From the NCBI GenBank assembly GCA_963765265.1, contig CAVXVN010000008.1, positions 372,001-436,000 on the forward strand: DNA of 64,000 nucleotides, written 5' to 3'. How positions within the stretch are numbered: the first letter of the stretch is position 1; each line of letters begins with the position of its first letter. The notes below the pieces were generated by a model, which searched no databases, was not told the origin of the DNA, and worked only from the letters and a program-made list of their open reading frames with translations. The stretch comes from Bacillus_BD sp963765265. Lineage in GTDB: Bacteria > Bacillota > Bacilli > Bacillales > Cytobacillaceae. A program made the position numbers and the translations under genes. Positions 46,339-54,981 of this stretch are shown piece by piece.

Positions 46339-46657
46339 CTGTCACCTCAATTAAAAACACTTTATCCGAGAAACCACCCCTTTTCGCCGCTTTCTTCACA
46401 CGAATCTTTTCGACTTCTTCAATAGAAGAATCGTGAACTTTTGCTAGGGCATGGATGACTTCAAGCAGATCCGCTAATTCTTCCAATGCCTCTTCGTTTG
46501 TTTCAGCCGTTAAGTATTCTTGTAGCTCTTCCTTGCTTTTTTTGCGGAGTTCGGTTATGTAGTCTTCCTGATTTAATATTTTGGTAATTGGTTTTCTGCC
46601 AGCATCTAGAATTATTTGTCTCATATTGTCTCGGACTAGTTTGTTGTGAACCGCCAT
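46331..46657 (-). CDS. MazG-like nucleoside triphosphate pyrophosphohydrolase
   Basis: A 108-residue all-helical NTP pyrophosphatase. VHNKLVRDNMRQII opens the domain, and the metal-binding acidic helix EEALEELADLLEVIHALA matches the EExxE...ExxD pattern of MazG/PRA-PH enzymes. It ends KKAAKRGGFSDKVFL. These enzymes destroy non-canonical or signalling nucleotides. It is the first gene of a two-gene operon with the PLD-helicase, overlapping it by 8 bases, which suggests a joint function rather than general housekeeping. Confidence 0.85.
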   Translation of the reverse strand: MAVHNKLVRDNMRQIILDAGRKPITKILNQEDYITELRKKSKEELQEYLTAETNEEALEELADLLEVIHALAKVHDSSIEEVEKIRVKKAAKRGGFSDKVFLIEVTDA

Positions 46658-46749
46658 TGAGAAACCTCCATGTTTAATGATTCATTTATTTTTATTATAA
46701 CAATAAACAAAAACCTTCATGTCCAATTTAGGAAAGAAGACATAACCAG

Positions 46750-47135
46750 CTAAAATAGTGCAAACAGGGGGAATTCTGGTTTAAACACATATAGGTTACT
46801 TGACTGTGAGCCGTTTTACACAGTACTGTTTCATAGACAGTCAAGATCCCAATGGCTTTTGCCTTCTTGATCATTCTTTTAAAAGTATCTCGAGAAATAC
46901 CATGGTTTTGACCTTCTTCACGAATTGCTTTTAAGAATGTCGCAATCTTCACATGGCACACTCCAGGAATTTGTGTGGAGAAACAAACTAACATCGTTAA
47001 CCCGACTAATTCACCTTTTGTAAATTCACTCTTGTAATCTAGTAACCACCGCCCCACATTGTCCTTAAATTCCTTTAGAGTTTGATATTGTGAAAACGAG
47101 CCAAATTGTTCCATTGTACCAGATTTTATTTTCAT
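46750..47135 (-). pseudogene. Bacillus HTH-type protein, frameshifted near the C terminus
   Basis: About 130 residues of a small helix-rich protein with segments FTKGELVGLTMLVCFS, IPGVCHVKIATFLKAI and GISRDTFKRMIKKAKAIGILTVYET. This looks like a winged-helix DNA-binding protein common in Bacillus. The natural C terminus, NGSQSSNLYVFKPEF, lies in the next frame after YETV, so the frame breaks near 46830. ATG 47135 chosen with GGTGG upstream. Role unknown; it lies just upstream of the MazG-helicase operon but with its own spacing. Confidence 0.55.
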
Positions 47136-47245
47136 CTTCTGCACCACCCTTGTCACTCTTTATACGAGAATAAAACCCTTTTCTTACTATCTTTTTATGA
47201 CTGACAAGGCGAAAAAGGCCTTATGAATTTATGACAATATTGTGA

Positions 47246-47292
47246 ACAGGGTCAGGGGGCAGGTTCACTATAAATCGCAAGAACCGTTGTCA
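47246..47292. repeat. REP-like palindrome, worn copy H
   Basis: AACAGGGTCAGGGGGCAGGTTC...CGCAAGAACCGTTGTCA; both arms recognisable but with several changes. Same orientation as other copies. Confidence 0.6.
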
Positions 47293-47443
47293 ATACACTC
47301 ACATCTTTTACACTAACTATTCTCTGATAAACTATGATCAAAGAATTATTAATCATCAGCATTTTGTTAAAAAATATAATTCAATAGTCTTGTATTATGT
47401 TATTCTGATGGAAAGAAATATAGCTCAAAGGAGGGACTTACGA

Positions 47444-48208
47444 ATGGGTTCTTATTTATTTTTAGCTATCATGTTAGCGCTTACCTGGTGGCTTAAGAAA
47501 AATTATGCGACTATTAAAGGAGGATACGGAGAAAAACAAGTTTCTAAACAATTAAAAAAGCTTGATCCTGAAAATTATATTCTTCTCAATGATTTATACA
47601 TACCGAAAAAAAATGGCTCCACTACACAAATCGATCATATCTTAATTTCCCATAAAGGACTCTTTGTCATTGAAACAAAAAATTATAATGGTTGGATCAT
47701 GGGTTCAGAGAACAGCCAGTATTGGACACAGGTCATTTATAAACGAAAAGAAAAATTCTATAATCCTATTTGGCAAAACTCTGGTCATATTAAAGCGTTA
47801 CAAGAATACCTAGGAGATAATTTAAATGATGTTCCCATTTACTCTGTCATTGTTTTTGGAAAACAAGCTACCTTGAAGTTTAATAAGCCTTTTACTAAAG
47901 CAAAAGTTATCAAGAGCGAGAAGCTACTGTCCGTTATCGAAAATGCATCTGAAACACACCTTATTTCCCATTCTAAGAGACAGGGAATAAAACAACTTCT
48001 TTCTTTTCTCTATATAAATGATAAGAAGGAACAAAAAAGGATAAGCAAAAAACACATCTCTGACATCAAACAAAATGTGTCTAATTTAAACAATAAAATA
48101 CAAATGAATGTATGTCCCCGATGTGGAGGTAAACTCGTTACGAGAAAAGGGAAAAATGGAGAATTCAAGGGTTGTAGTAATTTTCCAAAGTGCAGATTTA
48201 CTGCTTAG
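47444..48208 (+). CDS. NERD-domain nuclease-like protein with C-terminal zinc finger
   Basis: A 254-residue protein: an N-terminal membrane helix (YLFLAIMLALTWWLKK), a NERD domain (residues about 25-150) with PD-(D/E)XK-type residues in TTQIDHILISHKGLFVIETKNYNG, a basic linker and a topoisomerase-type C4 zinc finger (CPRCGG...CSNFPKCRF). NERD proteins are suspected DNA nucleases and often sit in defence-rich regions. The ATG at 47444 follows AAGGAGGG; a longer reading lacks a site. Single gene between the helicase cluster and the HsdR_N-type gene. Confidence 0.88.
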   Translation: MGSYLFLAIMLALTWWLKKNYATIKGGYGEKQVSKQLKKLDPENYILLNDLYIPKKNGSTTQIDHILISHKGLFVIETKNYNGWIMGSENSQYWTQVIYKRKEKFYNPIWQNSGHIKALQEYLGDNLNDVPIYSVIVFGKQATLKFNKPFTKAKVIKSEKLLSVIENASETHLISHSKRQGIKQLLSFLYINDKKEQKRISKKHISDIKQNVSNLNNKIQMNVCPRCGGKLVTRKGKNGEFKGCSNFPKCRFTA

Positions 48209-48581
48209 AAATGCATTTTAAAAAAGCTTTCTATAAAAAACAGTCATATAATCTTGTTAATAAATCCTAATTTGAATAAAAGCAGCAAAAAGGAAACGGT
48301 AGAACCATCCCCTGTTAAATTACTACATTATCAGAAATGGTAAAAATTACGCAGTTCAATATGACTATTTCTTTCATTCTTTCTGAGTAAATGATGTTAT
48401 CATTTATTAATGAAATATTAATAAGGATACATTACTGAACACGTTTAAATGATTAAATGGTGTGTTTACTTTTACACTCATATGTATATATAGACTGTTT
48501 TCTATTATAGAGAAAATTAAACGGAATACTTAAAAGAATGGAATCGTTTGAAGTATTCTATGAAGGGAAGTATGCATTATT
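48209..48581. other. Intergenic spacer
   Basis: 373-bp AT-rich spacer. A worn right arm of the REP-like repeat (AACGGTAGAACCATCCCCTGTT) lies at 48294-48315. Otherwise only presumed promoter sequence. Confidence 0.4.
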
Positions 48582-49811
48582 ATGAATCTTAAAGAAACAT
48601 TGGAAATGTTAAATAAGGTTATTAATGACGATCGGGAACTTATTAAAAATGAGGAATCAACAAAACAGTTTTTAATTTTACCATTACTAAGAGGACTTGG
48701 GTACGACACCTACAGTCCCAAAGAAGTTACACCAGAATTTACAGCGGATTTCCATAAAAAGAATGAGAAAGTAGACTACGCTATTTCTATAAACGGTGAT
48801 CCTAAAATTTTTGTCGAAGCTAAATCCATGAATAGTAAAATTGTAAAAAACGCTCCGCAATTAAGTAGATATTTTAGTACGTTTCCTAGTGTTCGATTAG
48901 GGATTTTAACAAATGGAATAGAATATCACTTTTTTACTGATTTAAATGATGCAAATATTATGGATTCCAAACCATTTTTTATTTTTAATATGACCAACTA
49001 TAATGACGAGGATTTCAACCACTTAGTTAAATTTTCTAAAAATCTTTACGACTATGAAGACGTAAAAAGCATGGCAGAATCTCTAATGTATTCTTACTCC
49101 TTTAAATCAGTAATAAAAGAGATCTTTGAAAATCCAAATGATGACTTTATTAAATTTGTAATAAAAGAACGATTTAAATTTAAAGTAACTCAGCAATTTA
49201 TCAACACCTCTCGACCTTTAGTCCAAAAATGCATTCAGGAATCTATAGCTGAAATGATTAGTGAAAAGTTTGACGTCCCAATTCAGAATCAACCAACACA
49301 AGAAACTTCTACCGGTATTGACGAAATACAACAAGAAGAAAAAAAGACTTATTATTCTACAGAAGAAATCGGGTCATTAGGTACTTTTGAAGAATTTGAA
49401 GGTGTTAAAGTAGTTCTTCCACATTCAGAATCCTATCAAAAGTTATATAAAATCCCTATGGAAGAATACTCTGTTGAAAGAGGGAATCCTTTAAGTGACT
49501 TTTTTGTTGCATCTGTTCTTACTCAAGGCACTGCAATCGTAGGATATTTAATAGGTCAATATTACAATCAACAACAAGATACTACATTATATTCAGTAAA
49601 ATCAAACGAAATTGCTGGTTTCTTGAGGGAAAATCCTATCGTTGAAAAATTAGGCTTGATCAATGCAAGACTTGGATATCGTTCAAACAAAAATACAGAT
49701 GAAAAAACCTACTTTCTAAAAAGTTCCTTAACCAATCTTTCATTTAGAGACATCCCAAATCTTGTATCAAAAGTTGATAATATTGATGAGTTTTTTAAAA
49801 GTATTCAATAA
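48582..49811 (+). CDS. Type I restriction R N-terminal (HsdR_N-type) domain protein
   Basis: A 409-residue soluble protein. Residues about 20-130 form a PD-(D/E)XK nuclease-like domain of the type I restriction R-subunit N terminus: FLILPLLRGLGYD, VDYAISINGDPKIFVEAKSMN, and RLGILTNGIEYHFFTD. No helicase or methylase genes accompany it, so it is not a type I system. The C-terminal half (from about 270) is unrecognised and starts after a Gln/Glu-rich linker. Possibly a stand-alone defence nuclease. The ribosome site GGGAAG is rather far from the ATG. Confidence 0.83.
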   Translation: MNLKETLEMLNKVINDDRELIKNEESTKQFLILPLLRGLGYDTYSPKEVTPEFTADFHKKNEKVDYAISINGDPKIFVEAKSMNSKIVKNAPQLSRYFSTFPSVRLGILTNGIEYHFFTDLNDANIMDSKPFFIFNMTNYNDEDFNHLVKFSKNLYDYEDVKSMAESLMYSYSFKSVIKEIFENPNDDFIKFVIKERFKFKVTQQFINTSRPLVQKCIQESIAEMISEKFDVPIQNQPTQETSTGIDEIQQEEKKTYYSTEEIGSLGTFEEFEGVKVVLPHSESYQKLYKIPMEEYSVERGNPLSDFFVASVLTQGTAIVGYLIGQYYNQQQDTTLYSVKSNEIAGFLRENPIVEKLGLINARLGYRSNKNTDEKTYFLKSSLTNLSFRDIPNLVSKVDNIDEFFKSIQ

Positions 49812-49824
49812 AAATGATAAGCAA

Positions 49825-49874
49825 ACAGGGGGACAGGTTCTTGCGTTTCCAAACGCAAGAACCGTCCCCCCTGT
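49825..49874. repeat. REP-like palindrome, copy I
   Basis: 50 bp, ACAGGGGGACAGG...CCGTCCCCCCTGT then CACTA; the CTA (49877-49879) is the UspA stop codon. It separates the convergent HsdR_N-type and UspA genes. Confidence 0.9.
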
Positions 49875-49876
49875 CA

Positions 49877-50305
49877 CTATTTCATTACCAACACTGGTAT
49901 TGACGATTGTTGCGTAATCGAATGACTAACACTGCCAAGATATTCTTTAAAACCACTTAATCCCCGACTGCCCATAATAATTAAGTCGCAGTTCAACTCT
50001 TTCGCTTGTTGTAAAATGACTTTAGCTGGAGAACCTACTTTTACTATTACTTCAGAAGAATTTGGAATTTCTGCTAATTTTAATTTTACTGGTTTAACCG
50101 CTTCGTTTGCATCCTCTAAAACAGCTTGTTTATATTGATTATAAACAGAATTAGAAACATGCATGGTCTGTGGTGAAATCGCCCCTACATGAATAACCGA
50201 AATTTTAATCGCTGGATCTATTTTTGCAAATTCAATCGCCTTATCTAACGATTCCAAAGCTAATTTAGAACCATCATAAGGAACTACTATATTTGAGAAC
50301 AACAT
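49877..50305 (-). CDS. Universal stress protein (UspA family)
   Basis: A 142-residue Usp-fold protein. FSNIVVPYDGSKLALESLDKAIE opens the domain and the ATP-binding signature G-x2-G-x9-G(S/T) appears as MGSRGLSGFKEYLGSVSHS. Such proteins bind ATP and help survival under stress. ATG 50305 is chosen over 50314 because GGAG then has proper spacing. Its stop codon is provided by the tail of the adjoining REP-like element. Confidence 0.92.
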   Translation of the reverse strand: MLFSNIVVPYDGSKLALESLDKAIEFAKIDPAIKISVIHVGAISPQTMHVSNSVYNQYKQAVLEDANEAVKPVKLKLAEIPNSSEVIVKVGSPAKVILQQAKELNCDLIIMGSRGLSGFKEYLGSVSHSITQQSSIPVLVMK

Positions 50306-50473
50306 GTTAAACATCTCCTTATCCTATCTATATTAGTAATTTTATAATTGAGAATTGTAAAAAAAATACGCATGAATTATTTTAAACAGTTTTAACCCCC
50401 CTGTTGACTAGTAATGTTTATAAAAAAACAAAAGAACCTAAGCCCGCATTCATACAACGCATATAAACACGCA

Positions 50474-50545
50474 GCACCTCTTGGTACGATACTTGTATCA
50501 ATCAAAGGAGGTGCCTTTCTTATGCCACAACAAATAAATAATTAA
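50474..50545 (+). promoter_or_regulatory. Hairpin hiding a strong ribosome site, followed by a 7-codon frame
   Basis: GCACCTC (50474-50480) can pair with GAGGTGC (50508-50514), which contains the AGGAGG site (50506-50511); an inner GATAC/GTATC stem strengthens the fold. ATG at 50522 then reads MPQQINN and stops at TAA 50545. It could be a leader peptide or the truncated start of a lost gene. The L,D-transpeptidase starts 138 bases further on. Confidence 0.4.
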
Positions 50546-50682
50546 GTTTCAATCATATACAAATTATGACAAAGTTCACACTATAAAGTCTAGTAAACTA
50601 CTAGTAACATGATAAAATTATTAAAAGGATTGAAAAAAAACATATGTTGAAGGACATTGTTTAGGCATGTGGGGGGATTTTA

Positions 50683-52131
50683 ATGGAAAATACCGTAAAA
50701 GAATTAGTTAAAGAAGATGACAAACAACATGTAATATCAATTAAATGGTATAAAAACTGGAAGTTTATTACTACAGGTATAATCATTATGATCGCACTTA
50801 TAATTGGGGGAATAAGCTATTATCAGGCAACCCACTTTAATGCACATATCACGATTAATGGCATAAAAGTCGGTGGACTGACTGCTGATCAAGTACTTGA
50901 AAAATTAAAAACATCTGTTTTAAAAAACGAAGTCTATGTCGGAGAAAAACAAATTTTGGATGAAAAAGATACGAAGATGGGATTTACAGACGAAGACCTG
51001 CCTGGTGTCAATAAATTATTAAAAAGCCAACAAACGTTTTTACCTTCTTCTAAGGAAAAAAATTACACGTTACTACCAAGCATCCTAAATCAGGATCGTA
51101 GCCAGGAGATGAAAAAACAAGTCGAAGAAAACCTTACAAATATGAACAAAAGTTTAAAAGCATCACTAGATGCGGAGGTTCATTTGGAAAACGGGAAAAT
51201 TGTCATTTCTAAAAGCGTTAACGGTGAGCAGTATGATGTAGCTAGTCTATTAAAAGACTATGAAAAGCAGGAATATACCAGTGAAATCCATCTGAATCCT
51301 GTATACATACAACCAATCAAAGAAGACAGTGAAATATTAAAAAATGAAGAGACAAAGCTGCAAGAACTCCTTCAACAAACCGTTGATTATAAGGTGCAAG
51401 ACCAAGTTTATTCTTTAAAAGCGAGTGATTTAATTAAAAATGCCTCTGTGACAAAAGATATGAAGGTTACTATTGATACTGAAGGTATTAAAAATAAGAT
51501 CACAGAAATTAATCATTCACAATCCACGTTAAATAAGGATTTCACATTTAAGGCCCATTCTGGTTCAATCATTCCGGTAAAAGGACAAGGCTATGGCTGG
51601 GCCTTAGATATGGAGAAAGAAACACGAATGATTCAGGAAGCTTTTGAAAATGGAGAGACATCCGTTTCCGCTTCTCATATTTACGGAAATGGCTGGAGCA
51701 ATGAAGGCTACGGTTATGACACCTTAACGAACGATGGTATTGGTGATACGTACGCAGAAATTTCAATTGCAGAACAACGTGTTTGGATATACAAAGACGG
51801 AAAAGAAGTTTTCACATCGAATGTTGTGACAGGCAACCATAGTACAGGGGAGGATACATCAAAAGGAGTGTGGTATGTCCTCTATAAACGATCACCATAC
51901 GTGCTTGAAGGCCAGAGAATAGGCAGTATTTCAGGTTATGCCATAGAAGTAGATTATTGGGTTCCTTTTACGAACCCCGGACAAGGATTCCACGATGCCG
52001 GCTGGCGGACAAACTGGTCAAGTGATGCCTATCTTACGGATGGATCAGGTGGCTGCGTCAACGTATCGCCTAGTGTAATGAAAAACCTATATGATAATCT
52101 CAATGTATACGACCCAGTTGTCGTATATTAA
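50683..52131 (+). CDS. L,D-transpeptidase (YkuD) with peptidoglycan-binding-type middle domains
   Basis: A 482-residue membrane-anchored enzyme. Cytoplasmic residues 1-27, one membrane helix (FITTGIIIMIALIIGGISYY), two VanW-like/PG_binding_4 segments (about 50-330), and the YkuD catalytic domain (about 355-482). The active site shows as FHDAGWRTNW and SGGCVNVSP, the Cys near residue 458. It makes beta-lactam-insensitive 3-3 cross-links or attaches proteins, like Ldt(fm) of Enterococcus. ATG in a G-rich leader (GGGGGGAT). Single gene ended by repeat copy J. Confidence 0.92.
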   Translation: MENTVKELVKEDDKQHVISIKWYKNWKFITTGIIIMIALIIGGISYYQATHFNAHITINGIKVGGLTADQVLEKLKTSVLKNEVYVGEKQILDEKDTKMGFTDEDLPGVNKLLKSQQTFLPSSKEKNYTLLPSILNQDRSQEMKKQVEENLTNMNKSLKASLDAEVHLENGKIVISKSVNGEQYDVASLLKDYEKQEYTSEIHLNPVYIQPIKEDSEILKNEETKLQELLQQTVDYKVQDQVYSLKASDLIKNASVTKDMKVTIDTEGIKNKITEINHSQSTLNKDFTFKAHSGSIIPVKGQGYGWALDMEKETRMIQEAFENGETSVSASHIYGNGWSNEGYGYDTLTNDGIGDTYAEISIAEQRVWIYKDGKEVFTSNVVTGNHSTGEDTSKGVWYVLYKRSPYVLEGQRIGSISGYAIEVDYWVPFTNPGQGFHDAGWRTNWSSDAYLTDGSGGCVNVSPSVMKNLYDNLNVYDPVVVY

Positions 52132-52154
52132 GAACTAGCAACCTATTTTGACAA

Positions 52155-52202
52155 ACAGGGGGACGGTTCTTGCGTTTCCAAACGCAAGAACCGTCCCCCT
52201 GT
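52155..52202. repeat. REP-like palindrome, copy J
   Basis: 48 bp, ACAGGGGGACGG...CCGTCCCCCTGT then CAT, between the convergent transpeptidase and GGDEF/EAL genes, 5 bases from the latter's stop codon. Confidence 0.9.
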
Positions 52203-52207
52203 CATTA

Positions 52208-54709
52208 TCAGTATGCTTTCGCTTTTCGTAGCAATTGATCCCATTGTTGAAGGAAATCCTCTGGTGCTAAGGGAGGACTATAGAGATATCCCTGCACGTG
52301 GGTACACTGTTTCTTTCGTAAAACATTCTTTTGCTCCTGCGTTTCTACACCTTCTGCAATCACCTCAAGCTTCAAATGCTGCGCCATTGATATAATAGTG
52401 GATACAATCGTATCATCCTGTTCATTTTCTGTGAGATCCCTGATAAACGATTGGTCAATTTTCAAGCGATCGATGGGAAGGTGTTTTAAGTAATGAAGGG
52501 AAGAATATCCTGTCCCAAAATCATCAATGGCAATTTTGCATCCTAACTTTTTGAGGTCTTGCAAGGTCTTTGATGCATGTTCCATGTTCATCATCATGCT
52601 TTCAGTAATCTCAAGTTCCAAATCCTTAGAGGGTATTCCTGTCTCAAGCAGGATTTCTTTCACCGTATCGATTAAGTCTTGCGAAATAAATTGGCGAGAG
52701 GACAGGTTCACGGCGATGCTAAGGAATGAAAGCCCGTGATCGTGCCACTCTTTTAATTGTTTGCATGCGGTCCGAAGCACCCATTCGCCGATTGGGATAA
52801 TAAGCCCCGTGTTTTCGGCCATGGGTATAAATTGGGCTGGAGAAATGGGGCCATATCTTGAATGATTCCAACGAAGCAACGCCTCCAACCCTTTAATTTG
52901 GCCAGTTACAATATCGATCTGCGGCTGATAGACGAGATGGAGTTCATCTTTTTGCAAAGCATAATGCAAATCGTTCTCCAGAACCAGGCGATCAAGTGCT
53001 TTGTCATCCATGCATGGCTGATACATTTTAAAAGAAACCTGTTGTTGTACGGCTTCCATAAGCGCCACGTTCGCATGTTTCAAAAGCTCGTCTCCCTCAT
53101 TTCCATGATTGGGATATATAGAACTACCAATCGTTACCGACACATTTAGGAGAAGATGATTTACTTGCATAGGTTCGTTGATATGATCTTGAATCCGTTT
53201 GCAAAACTCAATCAACTCGTCTTCTTGATCCAGATAAGGGTAAACAATGATAAATTCATCCCCCGTTAGACGTCCGACAAACACATGGGATGGAACCTGT
53301 TCTTTTAGCCTGCTTGCAACCGATTGTAGAATTAAATCACCAAAGGTGTGACCAAGTGCTTCATTAATATGTTTAAACCGATCGATATCGAGTATTAGAA
53401 CTGCCAATGATTTATGTTTGAGCGTGTCCTTTGTCAGTTTTTCTTTTATGTAACGAAGATTGGGTAACTTGGTTAAATCATCATGGAATGCCATGTATTC
53501 AATTCTTTCTTTATCCGCTTTCTGTTTTGAAATGTCGCGAAATACAATAATTGCTCCCGTCACGAAGTCGTTCTCAAATATAGGGCTTGCAACATAGGAA
53601 ACTGGGAATAATTCGCCACTTTTCTTCATGAACCAATCCTCTGCTACTCTGTATACCTTCTCTTTTTCAATGGTTTTTGTGTTCGGATATTCTTCATATG
53701 GAAAAGAGGTTCCATCTTCACTGCGATGAATGATGTCATAAAGGTTTTGGTTGAGACACTCTTCTTCTACCCAACCGAGTAACTTTTCCGCTTCTGGATT
53801 CATAAAGGTCAACCTGTCTTCTCGATCCATGACAATCATCCCTTCACCCATATAGGTGGTTACTGACTGAAGAAACTCCTCATTTTTCCGGATCAGATCC
53901 TCTGCCTTTTTTTGGTTTTTTTTCATGATATTGAAATTCGTAACCAGTTCACCAATTTCATCCTTGCTTGTTATTTCAATCGATTCTTCTGTGTAGTTGC
54001 CGTGGGCAATCAACTTTGCCTGATCTGCTACTTGTAGAATGGGTTTCGTCAATTTCCTTGAAAACCATAGGATGACAATCACACCAGCGAGTAGCGAAAT
54101 TCCAAGGGTAATTAATAAGACATAAAGTAAACGATTCGCTCCTGCGTTAAAGTCAGGCAAATACGCCCCAGCACATACGATCCAATTCCAATATGGGTCT
54201 TGTTCTGCATAAGTTATTTTTGGTACATTTACACTTGGATTACTAGGTAATGGCCATTCATAGATGGCAAATCCTCCACCCTTGTTGGCAGCTTTCACGA
54301 CTTCTTGTGTAGAATAAACTCCATCAGTTGTTTTAATATTCCATACATTTTGCCCTTCAAAGTTCGGATGTGCAAGTTCAACCCCTGCTGAGTTGATAAT
54401 AAAAATAAAGCCGTTTTCTCCTAAGTTCAGGCGGGGATTGATGGGACGTTTCCCATTCGCATCTTTTTTTCCCAATATCGCCTCTTTGACTTCTTCTTGT
54501 GCATCCACCAATGAAACCTTCCCCGCCTTTACCTGCTTATCTAACACTCCAATCATTTCAATGGTCAATCGTACATTGGTCTGCAGGCCTTCAGATCCAA
54601 GTTTATTTAAACTCTTCGTGGAAGATTGATAACCAATGATTCCAATTAATAGACTCGGTACAGCAAGAAATAGCAAGGACATCATAATTAGTTTTATGCG
54701 TATGGACAT
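52208..54709 (-). CDS. Membrane c-di-GMP enzyme: Cache-HAMP-PAS-GGDEF-EAL
   Basis: An 833-residue protein: membrane helix (7-28), extracellular single Cache domain (about 40-190, with FIFIINSAGVELAHPNFEG), second helix, HAMP, PAS (about 280-400), GGDEF and EAL domains. The GGDEF signature is altered (LTGDEF instead of GGDEF), so cyclase activity is doubtful. The EAL domain keeps EALLRW, NLSSRQF, ELEITES, DDFGTGYSS and EGVET, the set needed for c-di-GMP phosphodiesterase activity. Probably a phosphodiesterase driven by an extracellular small molecule. GGGGAG precedes the ATG; a cre-like site lies 135 bases upstream. Confidence 0.92.
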   Translation of the reverse strand: MSIRIKLIMMSLLFLAVPSLLIGIIGYQSSTKSLNKLGSEGLQTNVRLTIEMIGVLDKQVKAGKVSLVDAQEEVKEAILGKKDANGKRPINPRLNLGENGFIFIINSAGVELAHPNFEGQNVWNIKTTDGVYSTQEVVKAANKGGGFAIYEWPLPSNPSVNVPKITYAEQDPYWNWIVCAGAYLPDFNAGANRLLYVLLITLGISLLAGVIVILWFSRKLTKPILQVADQAKLIAHGNYTEESIEITSKDEIGELVTNFNIMKKNQKKAEDLIRKNEEFLQSVTTYMGEGMIVMDREDRLTFMNPEAEKLLGWVEEECLNQNLYDIIHRSEDGTSFPYEEYPNTKTIEKEKVYRVAEDWFMKKSGELFPVSYVASPIFENDFVTGAIIVFRDISKQKADKERIEYMAFHDDLTKLPNLRYIKEKLTKDTLKHKSLAVLILDIDRFKHINEALGHTFGDLILQSVASRLKEQVPSHVFVGRLTGDEFIIVYPYLDQEDELIEFCKRIQDHINEPMQVNHLLLNVSVTIGSSIYPNHGNEGDELLKHANVALMEAVQQQVSFKMYQPCMDDKALDRLVLENDLHYALQKDELHLVYQPQIDIVTGQIKGLEALLRWNHSRYGPISPAQFIPMAENTGLIIPIGEWVLRTACKQLKEWHDHGLSFLSIAVNLSSRQFISQDLIDTVKEILLETGIPSKDLELEITESMMMNMEHASKTLQDLKKLGCKIAIDDFGTGYSSLHYLKHLPIDRLKIDQSFIRDLTENEQDDTIVSTIISMAQHLKLEVIAEGVETQEQKNVLRKKQCTHVQGYLYSPPLAPEDFLQQWDQLLRKAKAY

Positions 54710-54843
54710 TCTACTTCTCCCCTTAATTGCCTAATTGTTCATACTAATTAAATTGTACCTTTCAACTAGAATAGTACAATAGATCCATGAACAATGACAC
54801 AAAAAATCCAAAAATCCCCCTTTCACTATTTAGTTCATCTGAA

Positions 54844-54855
54844 GTAAGCGCTTAC
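54844..54855. promoter_or_regulatory. CcpA cre-like palindrome
   Basis: GTAAGCGCTTAC is a perfect palindrome with the CG centre of catabolite-responsive elements. It lies upstream of the GGDEF/EAL gene and downstream of the monooxygenase gene, so carbon control of the former is the likelier reading. Confidence 0.55.
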
Positions 54856-54981
54856 AAAAAAACAATAGGAGCTATTTGATACCGCAAGCCATTTTAAGAT
54901 AAATCTGATCAGCATAATTTAAGCTTAATAGGACATTATTTTGTATTTTAAAAACTATAAATCAAGGGACGTATAATACGG

